Notes under the pieces: generated by a model | Databases searched by the model: none | What the model saw: the letters and a program-made list of their open reading frames with translations, nothing else | Told to the model about the DNA's origin: nothing | Made by a program: the position numbers and the translations under genes | Source of the DNA: Flavobacterium sp. UMI-01 | Lineage (GTDB): Bacteria; Bacteroidota; Bacteroidia; Flavobacteriales; Flavobacteriaceae | Assembly (NCBI RefSeq): GCF_019656315.1 | Contig: NZ_BPLU01000049.1 | Coordinates: 36,845-100,844, forward strand | Length of the DNA: 64,000 bases | Reading direction: 5' to 3' | In this document: one piece after another, positions 16,113 through 24,997 of the stretch | How the letters are laid out: the number at the start of each line of letters is the position of its first letter | Position numbering within the stretch: position 1 is the first letter of the stretch

Positions 16113-17294
16113 TTATAACAGTTCATAAATTCCTGCAGCACCTTGACCAGTACCCACACACATGGTGACCATACCGTATTTGTTACCACGGCGTTTCATT
16201 TCGTCAAACAATTGAACCGATAGTTTGGCGCCCGTACATCCTAAAGGATGGCCCAAGGCAATAGCACCACCATTGACATTGACAATATCTGGATTAAGTC
16301 CTAATTCCCTTATGACCGCTAACGATTGTGAGGCAAAAGCTTCGTTCAATTCGATTAGGTCAATGTCTTTTTGTTGCAATCCTGCTTGTTTTAGTGCTTT
16401 TGGAATTGCTTTTACAGGTCCTATTCCCATAATACGAGGTTCAACACCTGCAGAGGCATAACTCACCAAACGCGCTATAGGCTCAAGGTTTAATTCTTTG
16501 ACCATTTCTTCACTCATAATCAAAACAAAAGCAGCTCCATCACTCATTTGGGAGGAATTTCCAGCGGTAACGCTTCCGTCTGCAGCAAAAACGGGACGCA
16601 ATTTTGCTAATACTTCTCTTGAGGTATCGGCTCTAGGTCCTTCGTCTTTATTGACAATATAGGATGAGGTTTCTTTTTTACCTTTTCCATTAATAAAAGT
16701 TTGCTCCACAGTAATCGGGACGATTTGGTTGTCAAATTTTCCTTCGGCTTGCGCTTTCAAAGCTTTCATGTGAGAGTTGTAAGCAAACTCATCTTGGTCT
16801 TCTCTGGAAACTTTAAATTGATTGGCTACAGCTTCAGCCGTTAATCCCATTCCCCAGTAATAGTCCTCGTTTCCTTCTTTTGCAACAGCATAATCAGGAG
16901 TAGGTTTGTAACCTCCCATTGGAATGTAACTCATACTCTCGGCACCACCTGCAATGATACAATCAGCCATTCCAGTTTGTATTTTTGCTGTTGCCATTCC
17001 GATGGTTTCGATACCAGAAGCACAGTAGCGATTTACAGTCACACCAGGTACTTCTTCAATTTTTAATCCCATTAAAGAAATCAAACGAGCGACATTTAAA
17101 CCTTGTTCCGCCTCAGGCATCGCGTTTCCCACCATGACATCATCAATACGAGTTTTGTCAAAATTAGGTAGGTCTTTCATCATGTGTTCGATAGTTTCAG
17201 CCGCTAATTCATCTGGGCGTTTGAATCGGAAAACTCCCTTTGGGGCTTTCCCAACTGCGGTTCGGTAGGCGGCTACTATATAGGCTTGTTTCAT
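16113..17294 (-). CDS. fadA: Acetyl-CoA acyltransferase (3-ketoacyl-CoA thiolase)
   Basis: A 393-residue degradative thiolase cleaving 3-ketoacyl-CoA to acetyl-CoA and a shortened acyl-CoA. The nucleophile Cys is in NRYCASGIETI (about 91), the catalytic His in ALGHPLGCTGAKL (about 350) and the second Cys in MVTMCVGTGQGAAG (about 380); NEAFA is also present. All catalytic residues are intact. It sits 96 bp upstream of the acyl-CoA dehydrogenase gene. The ~1-kb gap separating it from fadB holds a transposase and repeats. Confidence 0.93.
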   Translation of the reverse strand: MKQAYIVAAYRTAVGKAPKGVFRFKRPDELAAETIEHMMKDLPNFDKTRIDDVMVGNAMPEAEQGLNVARLISLMGLKIEEVPGVTVNRYCASGIETIGMATAKIQTGMADCIIAGGAESMSYIPMGGYKPTPDYAVAKEGNEDYYWGMGLTAEAVANQFKVSREDQDEFAYNSHMKALKAQAEGKFDNQIVPITVEQTFINGKGKKETSSYIVNKDEGPRADTSREVLAKLRPVFAADGSVTAGNSSQMSDGAAFVLIMSEEMVKELNLEPIARLVSYASAGVEPRIMGIGPVKAIPKALKQAGLQQKDIDLIELNEAFASQSLAVIRELGLNPDIVNVNGGAIALGHPLGCTGAKLSVQLFDEMKRRGNKYGMVTMCVGTGQGAAGIYELL

Positions 17295-17431
17295 AATTTA
17301 TTGTATTAAGATTGGAGAATTAAATAATGTATTAAGTACATAGAATTAAGTATTACCATTTTCCAATGTTTGAGTTGATTTTTGGTTTAATATAAAAGCT
17401 ATTTAAATTCTCAATTTTTATTTCTGAATTG

Positions 17432-17502
17432 CCTCGTAGAGGTTTACTGTTTGTAGCCATATCATTTGGTTCGAGGTTTTAAGCTCCGTAGGAGCGACCT
17501 GT
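17432..17502. repeat. REP-like palindromes, left of the transposase
   Basis: Two short hairpins: CCTCGTAGAGG at 17432-17442 followed by TTTGTAG, and GCTCCGTAGGAGC at 17483-17495. A 24-bp stretch (17479-17502) is repeated exactly, inverted, at 17983-18006. The first hairpin with its TGTTTGTAG tail is an inverted copy of the units in the right-hand array. Confidence 0.85.
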
Positions 17503-17505
17503 TAA

Positions 17506-17967
17506 TTATTCAATCCAATCAAATAAATAGTTATCATCGTATTCAATTTCAAATTTTTCTAAAAAGGAATAATATTCTTTTTTAAATGTTTGTGTTTTAT
17601 GCTTTTCTTCTTGATTCAAAATGTATTTAATTACATTGTCTAGGTTGCTTTTCGAATAGGAGAATGCACCATAACCTTCTTGCCAATTAAATTTACCATT
17701 AATCCATTTGCTATCATTGATGAATTTTGAAGAACCAGCTTTAATATCTCTTACCAAATCCGATATTGAGATATTAGGTTTCATTCCTACTAAAATATGA
17801 ACGTGGTCAGGCATTGCGAAAATGGCTAATAATTTTTGTTCTCTATTCGAAACGATACCCGTAATAAATTTATGTAATTCTTCTCGGTTTTCTTTTTTTA
17901 TCAAATTTTCTCTCCCTTTTACAGCAAAGACAACTTGGATATAAATTTGTGAATAGGTGTTTGCCAT
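17506..17967 (-). CDS. IS200/RAYT-type tyrosine (Y1) transposase
   Basis: A 153-residue HUH single-strand transposase. The metal-binding HUH motif is MPDHVHILVG (His55 and His57), and the catalytic Tyr is probably Tyr115 in NVIKYILNQEE. The compact size and absence of TnpB fit the REP-associated tyrosine transposases or single-gene IS200 elements. It is exactly framed by a 24-bp inverted repeat (17479-17502 and 17983-18006), its stop lying 3 bp from one copy. It looks intact. It interrupts the fadB-fadA interval, in the same orientation. Confidence 0.92.
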   Translation of the reverse strand: MANTYSQIYIQVVFAVKGRENLIKKENREELHKFITGIVSNREQKLLAIFAMPDHVHILVGMKPNISISDLVRDIKAGSSKFINDSKWINGKFNWQEGYGAFSYSKSNLDNVIKYILNQEEKHKTQTFKKEYYSFLEKFEIEYDDNYLFDWIE

Positions 17968-17982
17968 ACATTAGTGTTATAT

Positions 17983-18228
17983 ACAGGTCGCTCCTACGGA
18001 GCTTAAACCAAAATCATATTAATTTTCTACAAACAGTCGACCTCTACGAGGTCATCGAATGTTTTATTTTTCTACGAACCATTTTCTACAAACAGCTGAC
18101 CTCTACGAGGCCATCGAATGTTTTATTTTTTCAACGAACAATTTTCTATAAACAGCTGACCTCTAAGAGGTCATGGAATGTTTTGTTTTTTCAACATGCG
18201 CTTGAGGTCTTTGAGACCACTGAATGTT
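17983..18228. repeat. REP-like palindrome array, right of the transposase
   Basis: After the inverted 24-bp copy (17983-18006) come three units with a 59-60-bp period beginning near 18022, 18081 and 18141, and a degenerate fourth to 18228. Each has TTTTCTA-AAACAG, a hairpin GACCTCTACGAGGTC or variant, then ATCGAATG and a T-rich run. Stem changes are partly compensated; the fourth hairpin is GGTCTTTGAGACC. No spacer-like unique sequence alternates with them. Confidence 0.88.
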
Positions 18229-18323
18229 TATTTTTATTCATACAGTTAAAATTTACCGAGCCATAGAATTTTTAATTTTTCGAATGATGCATATCTTAAT
18301 ACTTAATTCTTTGTTACTTAATT

Positions 18324-20714
18324 CTAATTCCTCAAAGGTTTCCCTGTTTTTAACATATGCTGAATTCGTTCTAGTGTTTTTCTTTCAGTACAAAGGGATA
18401 AGAAAGCTTCACGTTCTAAATCCAATAAATACTGTTCTGAAACCAAAGTTGCTTCTGATAAATCACCGCCAGCCATGACATAAGCCAGTTTGTTGGCAAT
18501 TTTTTTATCGTGTTCTGAGATGTATTTCCCAGCTACCATTTGGTCTGTACCTACTAAGAACATTCCTAAAGCTTGTTTTCCTAAAACTTTTACATCATTT
18601 CGGCGTATGGGTTGTGTGTAACCGGCTTCGGCTAATGATAAAGCCTGTTTTTTGGCTTCTGCGATTTGGCGGTCTTTGTTAACTACAATAATATCTTTAC
18701 CTTTTTGTAGTAAACCTGTATCAAAAGCTTCGTAACCCGATGTAGATACTTTAGCCATCGCAATGGTTAAGAAATATTCTTGTAATACATTCAATTCAAC
18801 ATCGTTTTTATGGAACAAATCGGAGGCTCTCAAAGTCATTTCTTTAGAACCACCACCACCAGGTAAAACGCCCACGCCAAATTCAACTAATCCCATATAA
18901 GTTTCTGCTGCGGCTACGACTTTGTCAGCGTGCAAACTCATTTCACATCCTCCACCAAAAGTCATTCCGTGAGGCGCAACGATAACGGGTGTAGCGGAAT
19001 AACGTACGCGCATCATAGTATCTTGGAATAGTTTAATAGCCATATTTAACTCGTCATATTCCTGCTCTACAGCCATCATGAAAATCATTCCGATATTGGC
19101 TCCAACTGAAAAATTAGCGGCTTGATTTCCAATGACTAATCCTTCGTATTCTTTTTCGGCTAGGTCAATTCCTTTATTGATTGCTTGTAAAACATCACCA
19201 CCAATGGTATTCATCTTTGATTGAAATTCTAGGTTTAAAATACCGTCTCCTAAATCCTGAATAATTGCACCACTATTGCTCCATACTTTTTTGCTTTCGC
19301 GAATGTTATTTAGTATAATAAAAGCATCTTGTCCAGGTACTTTTTCTTGTGATTTTCTTGGGAGGTCATAAAAATAAGTAGCTCCCTCTTTAATAGTATA
19401 AAAGCTTGTGTTTCCTGCTTCCACCATTTCCGTCACCCAGTTTGCGGGTTCAAGACCTTCAGCTTTCATGATTTCGATTCCTTTTTGTACTCCAATCGCA
19501 TCCCAAATTTCGAATGGTCCATTCTCCCAACCAAATCCTGCCTTCATGGCATCATCGATTTTGTATAGTTCATTCGAAATTTCAGGTACACGATTCGAAA
19601 CATAGGCAAAAAGGGCTGAAAAACTTTTTCTATAGAACTCTCCCGCTTTGTCCGTTCCTTTTACAAGGACTTTAAAACGGTTGATAGGTTTGTCTATAGT
19701 TTTAGTGAGTTCCAATGTGGCAAAAGAGGCTTTTTTAGAAGCTCGATATTCTAGGGTGTTTAGATCAAGTGTTAAAATTTCTTTATCTACTTTTTTGTAA
19801 AATCCTTGTCCTGTTTTACTTCCGTACCATTTGTTCTCCATCATTTTGTTGATGAAATCAGGTAGCTGAAACAAAGCGTGTTGTTCATCGTCGGGACAGT
19901 TTTCATAGATTCCGTTGGCCACATGTACTAAGGTATCTAATCCCACCACATCAACGGTGCGAAAAGTAGCCGATTTAGGTCTCCCAATAACAGGCCCCGT
20001 TAATTTGTCTATTTCTTCGACGGTTAAATCCATTGCTTTAACCAAATGGAACAAACTCTGAATACCAAAAATTCCGATGCGGTTTCCTATAAAAGCGGGA
20101 GTGTCTTTGGCTACAACCGAAGTTTTTCCAAGGAATTTTTCGCCATACAGGGTTAGAAAATCCAAAACTTCAGTGGACGTTTGTGGACCAGGAATGATTT
20201 CGAATAATTTTAAGTATCGCGCAGGGTTAAAAAAGTGGGTGCCACAAAAATGCTTTTGAAAATCGTCACTTCTGCCTTCACTCATAAAATGAATAGGAAT
20301 TCCAGAAGTATTTGAAGTAACCAAAGTTCCAGGTTTTCGGTGCTGTTCAATTTGGTCAAAGACTATTTTTTTGATGTCCAACCTTTCGACAACCACTTCA
20401 ATAATCCAATCGACATCAGCTATTTTAGCCATATCATCGGTGGTATTTCCAGTAGTGATACGGCTAGCAAATTTGGTGCTATAAATAGGAGAGGGTTTTG
20501 ATTTTAAGGCATTCGCCAAATGCTCGTTTACGATTCGGTTGCGTACCGCAGGAGATTCTAAGGTAAGCCCTTTTTTGGTTTCACTTTCGGTAAGTTCTTT
20601 AGGGACAATGTCAAGTAGCAATACTTGAACACCGATATTGGCAAAATGGCAAGCGATGCCAGAGCCCATAATTCCCGAACCTATTACGGCAACTTTTTTA
20701 ATTATGCGTTTCAT
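18324..20714 (-). CDS. Fused 3-hydroxyacyl-CoA dehydrogenase / enoyl-CoA hydratase
   Basis: The start is set at the ATG at 20714 (MKRIIKKVAVIGSGIMGSG). The 796-residue product has an N-terminal Rossmann domain (GSGIMGSGIACHFA, about 11-24), the dehydrogenase C-terminal domains (about 190-400) and a crotonase domain from about 470, with GGGCEMSLH and GLVEFGVGVLPGGGG carrying the two expected catalytic glutamates. It hydrates enoyl-CoA and oxidises 3-hydroxyacyl-CoA, as FadB does, but the order of halves is the reverse of E. coli FadB. Its start overlaps the end of the marR-like gene by 17 bp, implying coupled expression. Confidence 0.92.
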   Translation of the reverse strand: MKRIIKKVAVIGSGIMGSGIACHFANIGVQVLLLDIVPKELTESETKKGLTLESPAVRNRIVNEHLANALKSKPSPIYSTKFASRITTGNTTDDMAKIADVDWIIEVVVERLDIKKIVFDQIEQHRKPGTLVTSNTSGIPIHFMSEGRSDDFQKHFCGTHFFNPARYLKLFEIIPGPQTSTEVLDFLTLYGEKFLGKTSVVAKDTPAFIGNRIGIFGIQSLFHLVKAMDLTVEEIDKLTGPVIGRPKSATFRTVDVVGLDTLVHVANGIYENCPDDEQHALFQLPDFINKMMENKWYGSKTGQGFYKKVDKEILTLDLNTLEYRASKKASFATLELTKTIDKPINRFKVLVKGTDKAGEFYRKSFSALFAYVSNRVPEISNELYKIDDAMKAGFGWENGPFEIWDAIGVQKGIEIMKAEGLEPANWVTEMVEAGNTSFYTIKEGATYFYDLPRKSQEKVPGQDAFIILNNIRESKKVWSNSGAIIQDLGDGILNLEFQSKMNTIGGDVLQAINKGIDLAEKEYEGLVIGNQAANFSVGANIGMIFMMAVEQEYDELNMAIKLFQDTMMRVRYSATPVIVAPHGMTFGGGCEMSLHADKVVAAAETYMGLVEFGVGVLPGGGGSKEMTLRASDLFHKNDVELNVLQEYFLTIAMAKVSTSGYEAFDTGLLQKGKDIIVVNKDRQIAEAKKQALSLAEAGYTQPIRRNDVKVLGKQALGMFLVGTDQMVAGKYISEHDKKIANKLAYVMAGGDLSEATLVSEQYLLDLEREAFLSLCTERKTLERIQHMLKTGKPLRN

Positions 20715-21165
20715 TTTCAGTTGTTTCGGTTTGATTAAAAATAGTTTTATTTTGAATGAGTTCATTTATTGTTTCGGCTACTTCCATAAAATGCTGTAAT
20801 TTTTCAGCAGAAACATGTTGTTTCACAGTTTCATTAAATTTCAGCACATTTTCTCTAGATATAGCTCGGTTTTTTTTGCCTTCCTCAGTCAAATAGATAA
20901 GTACTCCACGACCATCTTCCGGATTTTTTTTTCTCTCGATTAAACCTTTTTCTTCCATGGATTTTAAAGTACGAGTTAAACTCGTAGCTTCCATTCCCAT
21001 TTTTGGGCCTAAAGCAGTAGAAGGAGTTCCTTTTTCTTTGTCCATACTCAATAGCGCAAAGCCTGTGGCCATGGTACCTCCATATTTTAGAGCTTCTTCG
21101 TTGTACATTCTGGAAATGGCTTGCCAGGTAGCTCTTAGGATATAATCTATTGTTTTCTCTTTCAT
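20698..21165 (-). CDS. MarR family regulator of the beta-oxidation cluster
   Basis: A 155-residue winged-helix protein starting at 21165 (MKEKTIDYILRATW). The recognition region STALGPKMGMEATSLTRTLKSMEEKGLIERKKNPEDGRGVLIYLTEEGK covers about 45-95, with the wing DGRGVLIYLT. It is the first gene upstream of, and overlaps by 17 bp, the fadB-like gene. By analogy it probably represses the fad genes until an acyl-CoA or fatty acid binds; ligand unknown. A candidate operator lies at 21199-21228, about 35 bp before the start codon. Confidence 0.88.
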   Translation of the reverse strand: MKEKTIDYILRATWQAISRMYNEEALKYGGTMATGFALLSMDKEKGTPSTALGPKMGMEATSLTRTLKSMEEKGLIERKKNPEDGRGVLIYLTEEGKKNRAISRENVLKFNETVKQHVSAEKLQHFMEVAETINELIQNKTIFNQTETTENETHN

Positions 21166-21198
21166 AAAAAGTAGTATGTCTTTCAAATATATGAAAAA

Positions 21199-21228
21199 AA
21201 TACTATGCACGCATAATAGATTAGTATT
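21199..21228 (-). promoter_or_regulatory. Candidate MarR operator
   Basis: Nested dyad symmetry upstream of the marR-like gene: outer arms AATACTA (21199-21205) and TAGTATT (21222-21228), inner TATGC/GCATA (21204-21208 and 21211-21215). Palindromes of this kind in their own promoter are the usual MarR binding sites. Inferred from position and symmetry only. Confidence 0.5.
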
Positions 21229-21359
21229 ATTTTTTTGTTAAAACATCAAAAAAATAGAAAATTCTAGTACAGTAGTAACTTTTGGTTTGCTATGGCAAAA
21301 AAATAAAAAATGGTATTATAGGTATGTAGGTGAACGTTTTTTCAGGGTGTAATAAAAAG

Positions 21360-21379
21360 CCCCCACTTGAAGTGAGGGG
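21360..21379 (-). terminator. Terminator of the acyl-CoA ligase gene
   Basis: A GC-rich hairpin (CCCCACTT with AAGTGAGGGG, one bulge) is followed on the minus strand by CTTTTTA. It lies about 40 bp past the stop at 21418 and separates the ligase from the marR promoter. Confidence 0.8.
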
Positions 21380-21417
21380 ATTCAACGCTTTTTGCATTCA
21401 AGATTATCACAGGAAGG

Positions 21418-23193
21418 CTAGCAATAGATTTTTGTAAACAAATCTTGGTATTTTTCTAAAACAATTTTTCGTTTTAGTTTCATTGTAGGGGTCAGATGTC
21501 CGTTGTCAGGTGTCCAAATATCAGGAGTGAGTTCAAATTTTTTAATTTGTTCCCAATGACCAAATTTGCTATTGATTTCGTTAATTTCTTCTTGGATTCG
21601 GTCAATAACTTTAGCATTACTCACTAAATTTTCATTAGTTGAACCAATATCGATTTTGTGAATTTTTGCCCACTCCCTAACAAATTCAAAATTAGGTTGA
21701 ATGAAGGCTGCAGGCATTTTTTGTCCATCACCTATAACCATAATTTGTTCGATGAAACGGGATTGCTTCATGGCATTTTCGATGATTTGTGGGGCAATGT
21801 ATTTTCCTCCTGAAGTTTTAAACATTTCTTTTTTCCGGTCGGTAATTTTAAGGAAACCTTCGGTATCTATTTCGCCAATATCTCCTGTGTGGAAATACCC
21901 GTTTTCAATGACTTCGGCTGTTTTAGCTTCGTCTTTGTAATAACCCATCATCACATTAGGTCCTTTGCAGAGGATTTCGCCATCTTCGGCAATTTTAACT
22001 TCTACATTGCGGATAGGTTTTCCTACTGTCCCTATTTTGAATCCTTTATTTCTCAGGTCGTTCACCGCAATGACAGGCGAAGTTTCTGAAAGACCATAAC
22101 CTTCCATAACGGGAATTTGAGCAGCTGCAAATATTCGTGACAAACGAGGTTGCAAAGCAGCACTCCCTGAGACCATTAATTCTAATCGGCCTCCTAAACC
22201 TTCTTTCCATTTGCTAAAAATAATTTTTCGGGCAATTTTAAGTTGGAACTCATACCACCAACCGTTGGCTCCATAGGGTTCGTAGCGAAGTCCTAAGTCA
22301 TTAGCCCAAAAAAATAATTTGCGTTTTAGGCCTGTTAGGTCGTTCCCTTTAGCATAAATTTTGTCATATACCTTTTCTAAAAGACGTGGTACGGCGGTGA
22401 TAACGGTAGGTTGTACCTCTTTGATATTGTCACTAATTTTTTCTATGGATTCTCCAAAGTAAATAGAAACTCCGTAATATTGGTATAAATACAAGATCAT
22501 TCGTTCAAAAATGTGGCAAACCGGTAGAAAGCTCAAAGCACGACTTTTACCTTCTGCAAAAGGAATTCTTGGAGCACTGTCTAAAACATTTGATACAATA
22601 TTGTGATGGGATAGCATCACACCCTTAGGTTTTCCAGTGGTACCAGAAGTATAGATAATAGTAGCAAGATCATGCGGATGAATGCTTTCTTTTCTAGCAT
22701 CAACTTCTTCTTGATTACTTACATCAGTGCCTGCTTCTAGTAGTTCTTTCCAGTTTTTACAATCGGAAATGCTATCGAATGAATAAACGTCTTTGAGTTG
22801 AGGTACTTTGTCTTTAATCAAATTGATTTTGCGTAAAACTTCGGAATCCGAAACAAAACAATAGATAGCTCCTGAATGGTTCAGGATGTATTGGTAATCG
22901 TCTTCGGATATAGTAGGGTAGATAGGTACATTTTGAGCGCCAGTTTGGAGAATTCCAATATCTACAACATTCCATTCTGTTCTATTATTTGAAGAAATGA
23001 CAGCAATTTTATCGTCTTTTTGAATTCCCAATCGCAACAAAGCCCGTGAAATCGCATTAGCTTGAGTAATGTATTCTTGGGTCGAGGTTTTGATCCAGCT
23101 GCCATTTTGCTTGATAACAAGCGCGTCAGGAATGTTTTTGAATTTATCTTGTTGGTAGTATGGAAAATCGAAAAGTCTGGTTATGGTTGTCAT
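21418..23193 (-). CDS. Long-chain fatty-acid-CoA ligase
   Basis: A 591-residue AMP-forming acyl-CoA synthetase that activates fatty acids before beta-oxidation. The P-loop-like motif IIYTSGTTGKPKGVMLSHHN is at about 180-199, the GYGLSETSP motif at about 370, and HTGDIGE...LKITDRKKEMFKTSGGKYIAP (about 435-470) carries the adenylate-binding Asp and hinge. It matches the ~600-residue bacterial long-chain ligases (FadD15/FAA type). It is upstream of the fad operon on the same strand but ends in its own terminator. Confidence 0.92.
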   Translation of the reverse strand: MTTITRLFDFPYYQQDKFKNIPDALVIKQNGSWIKTSTQEYITQANAISRALLRLGIQKDDKIAVISSNNRTEWNVVDIGILQTGAQNVPIYPTISEDDYQYILNHSGAIYCFVSDSEVLRKINLIKDKVPQLKDVYSFDSISDCKNWKELLEAGTDVSNQEEVDARKESIHPHDLATIIYTSGTTGKPKGVMLSHHNIVSNVLDSAPRIPFAEGKSRALSFLPVCHIFERMILYLYQYYGVSIYFGESIEKISDNIKEVQPTVITAVPRLLEKVYDKIYAKGNDLTGLKRKLFFWANDLGLRYEPYGANGWWYEFQLKIARKIIFSKWKEGLGGRLELMVSGSAALQPRLSRIFAAAQIPVMEGYGLSETSPVIAVNDLRNKGFKIGTVGKPIRNVEVKIAEDGEILCKGPNVMMGYYKDEAKTAEVIENGYFHTGDIGEIDTEGFLKITDRKKEMFKTSGGKYIAPQIIENAMKQSRFIEQIMVIGDGQKMPAAFIQPNFEFVREWAKIHKIDIGSTNENLVSNAKVIDRIQEEINEINSKFGHWEQIKKFELTPDIWTPDNGHLTPTMKLKRKIVLEKYQDLFTKIYC

Positions 23194-23272
23194 AGTAGGA
23201 ATGAATTATACTGCAAAATAGAAAAAAAAAGTCATTTTTGTTTGATTTTGGGTCATTATATTAAAATAAAAA

Positions 23273-23701
23273 TTACTTGTTTTCAGAGTGGTAATCTTTG
23301 CTTCTTTCCCCTGCAATAAACAGTTTCTTTTTGTCATAATGTACGGAAAGTTGAACCGAATTCCAATTTTCTTTTTCATCGAATTCGTCTTTATATCATA
23401 AAATATAAGCGGCACTGTTAAAACCTTCTTCAAATTTAAGTCTTCCGTCTTCCGAAGTTTCAATACCCCAATGAATGTTTTTTTTAGATAAATCTTTTAA
23501 TTGAAAAACTCCAGTTCCATTTGGATTTAATACGACAATTGGTTCAGTTTGCCCTTCGTACAAATAAGTTCCGTTGACAGGAATGTCTATAGTTGTGGTG
23601 AGGTACAATACTTGATTAGGTGTAGTTATTTTAGTGAAGTTAGGTTGAGAATAGATAGATGATATCTCAAACAATAATAGGAAAAGGTACAATTGTTTCA
23701 T
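23273..23701 (-). pseudogene. Secreted hypothetical protein with an in-frame TGA
   Basis: From the ATG at 23701 the frame encodes a signal peptide (MKQLYLFLLLFEISSIYS) and a small beta-rich domain, then meets TGA at 23396-23398 after 101 codons. The same frame continues without further stops for 41 codons (YKDEFDEKENWNSVQLSVHY and on) to a TAA at 23273-23275, with composition like real coding sequence. It is therefore probably a ~143-residue protein broken by one nonsense change, or a sequencing error. A TGG in place of TGA would restore it with Trp. No family recognised. Confidence 0.65.
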
Positions 23702-23862
23702 AATATTAGCAGTTGACTAGTCTAACAAATCTAATGAAATGATGGGACTAAATAATAATAAGCTTAGTGTTTTTATCATCTAGTTTCTATTCCTTCTTTT
23801 ATATGAGTTTAATACTGTAATTTTAAAGTTTCATTTAGCAATACATCCAAAAAAAATATTAA

Positions 23863-24708
23863 ATGATACATCATAAAGAATTCATTCTAAAAGGAGCTTC
23901 AGAGCAATCGTTTGCTGCTGATTTAAGTTATTCAAAAAAAGGAAATCCTAAAGGCATCATTCTTTTTTGTCATGGTTTTAAGGGATTTAAAGATTGGGGG
24001 TGTTGGTCGATGATAGCAAATTATTTTGTCAGTCAGGGATTTGCTTTTCTGAAATTTAATTTTTCACACAATGGAACAGGATTAGAGAATTTGGAGGAGT
24101 TCACTAATTTAGAAAAATTTGCCATCAATACTTTGAGCAAAGAAGTAGAAGATATTCGGTGTGTAGAGCGTTTTGTGATGGATGAAATGCCCATATTAGT
24201 ACCTGAAATGAATACTCAAAATGTTTTTATCATTGGGCATAGTAAAGGTGGCGTGTCGGCTTTGTTGTACTTAACGACTTGTCATTCTCAAATTAAAAAA
24301 GTGGTTACTTGGGCCAGTCCTTTTGATTTCCATCGCAATTGGAGTACGGCATTTATTGAAAAATGGAAAAAGGACGGGATTCAGTTTATTAAAAATGCCA
24401 GAACTAACCAAATGATGCCGTTAGATATTTCTGTTTTACATGATATAGCAGTGAATAAAGAACATTATAGTTTAGTCAATGCAGCTGAAAAACTCAAAAT
24501 TCCGTATTTGATTATTCAGGGCACAAACGATGTAGCGGTTAAGATGGAGGAATTTAACTTGTTAAAGAAACATTTCACCAAAGCTAAAACTCATATTATC
24601 CAAGAAGCTAATCACGTTTTTGGGGGTTCACACCCTTTTTCAGGCTCAGAATTACCTCAAGACACGAAAGAGTTGGTTTCGGTAACTAAAGATTTTTTAA
24701 TATTTTAA
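23863..24708 (+). CDS. Alpha/beta hydrolase
   Basis: A 281-residue cytoplasmic serine hydrolase. The oxyanion segment FCHGFKGFKDWG is at about 38-49, the nucleophile elbow IIGHSKGG at about 124-131 (Ser128), the acid Asp in IQGTNDVAV and the His in EANHVFGG near 260. The family is close to dienelactone-hydrolase/YfbB-like proteins; substrate unknown. It stands alone between a minus-strand pseudogene and a bidirectional terminator. Confidence 0.87.
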   Translation: MIHHKEFILKGASEQSFAADLSYSKKGNPKGIILFCHGFKGFKDWGCWSMIANYFVSQGFAFLKFNFSHNGTGLENLEEFTNLEKFAINTLSKEVEDIRCVERFVMDEMPILVPEMNTQNVFIIGHSKGGVSALLYLTTCHSQIKKVVTWASPFDFHRNWSTAFIEKWKKDGIQFIKNARTNQMMPLDISVLHDIAVNKEHYSLVNAAEKLKIPYLIIQGTNDVAVKMEEFNLLKKHFTKAKTHIIQEANHVFGGSHPFSGSELPQDTKELVSVTKDFLIF

Positions 24709-24761
24709 AAATCAAATTTTGAAATTAGCAATCTTGCTAACCTAAAGCAATTTAATTTAAA

Positions 24762-24793
24762 AAAACGCCTTACTAAGATTAGTAAGACGTTTT
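24762..24793. terminator. Bidirectional terminator
   Basis: AAAACG-CTTACTAA (24762-24776) pairs with TTAGTAAG-CGTTTT (24779-24793) with one mismatch, flanked by A-runs and T-runs. It sits between the convergent hydrolase and the 66-residue gene. Confidence 0.8.
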
Positions 24794-24796
24794 GCA

Positions 24797-24997
24797 TTAT
24801 TTACTGTTTTTTTCTTCGTTGTTTAATTTGTCATCCCAGTCAGGAGTTTCGCCTTTAAATTTTTGGGTATCAACATCATAATTTTCGTCGTTTTTCAAGA
24901 CCTCTTCAAAGTCTTTGTATTCGTGCTTTCTCATATCACTTCTATTGTCTGAACCTCTATGATTTGGTTTTTGTGGGTTTTTATTTTGTGAATTCAT
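24797..24997 (-). CDS. Small hydrophilic hypothetical protein
   Basis: A 66-residue, very hydrophilic protein (rich in Asn, Lys, Asp and Glu) with no hydrophobic core, so probably disordered. Its composition recalls the acidic 144-residue protein encoded nearby at 25676-26110. Small charged proteins of this kind are often stress-induced in Bacteroidota, but nothing specific is visible here. The gene is followed directly by a bidirectional terminator, which supports it being real. Confidence 0.6.
   Translation of the reverse strand: MNSQNKNPQKPNHRGSDNRSDMRKHEYKDFEEVLKNDENYDVDTQKFKGETPDWDDKLNNEEKNSK

Noticed and set aside
18022..18228. Regular 59-60-bp repeats resembling a CRISPR array
   Set aside because: The whole unit repeats, including the stretch between hairpins, so there are no unique spacers, and no cas genes are near. 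It is better read as REP-like elements of the adjacent transposase.
17949..18478. Small + strand frames across the REP-like array
   Set aside because: They are made of palindromic repeat units and have no protein-like composition.
23206..23463. Separate small gene overlapping the end of the broken secreted-protein gene
   Set aside because: The original frame continues in protein-like sequence past the TGA; the overlapping frame is a shadow.
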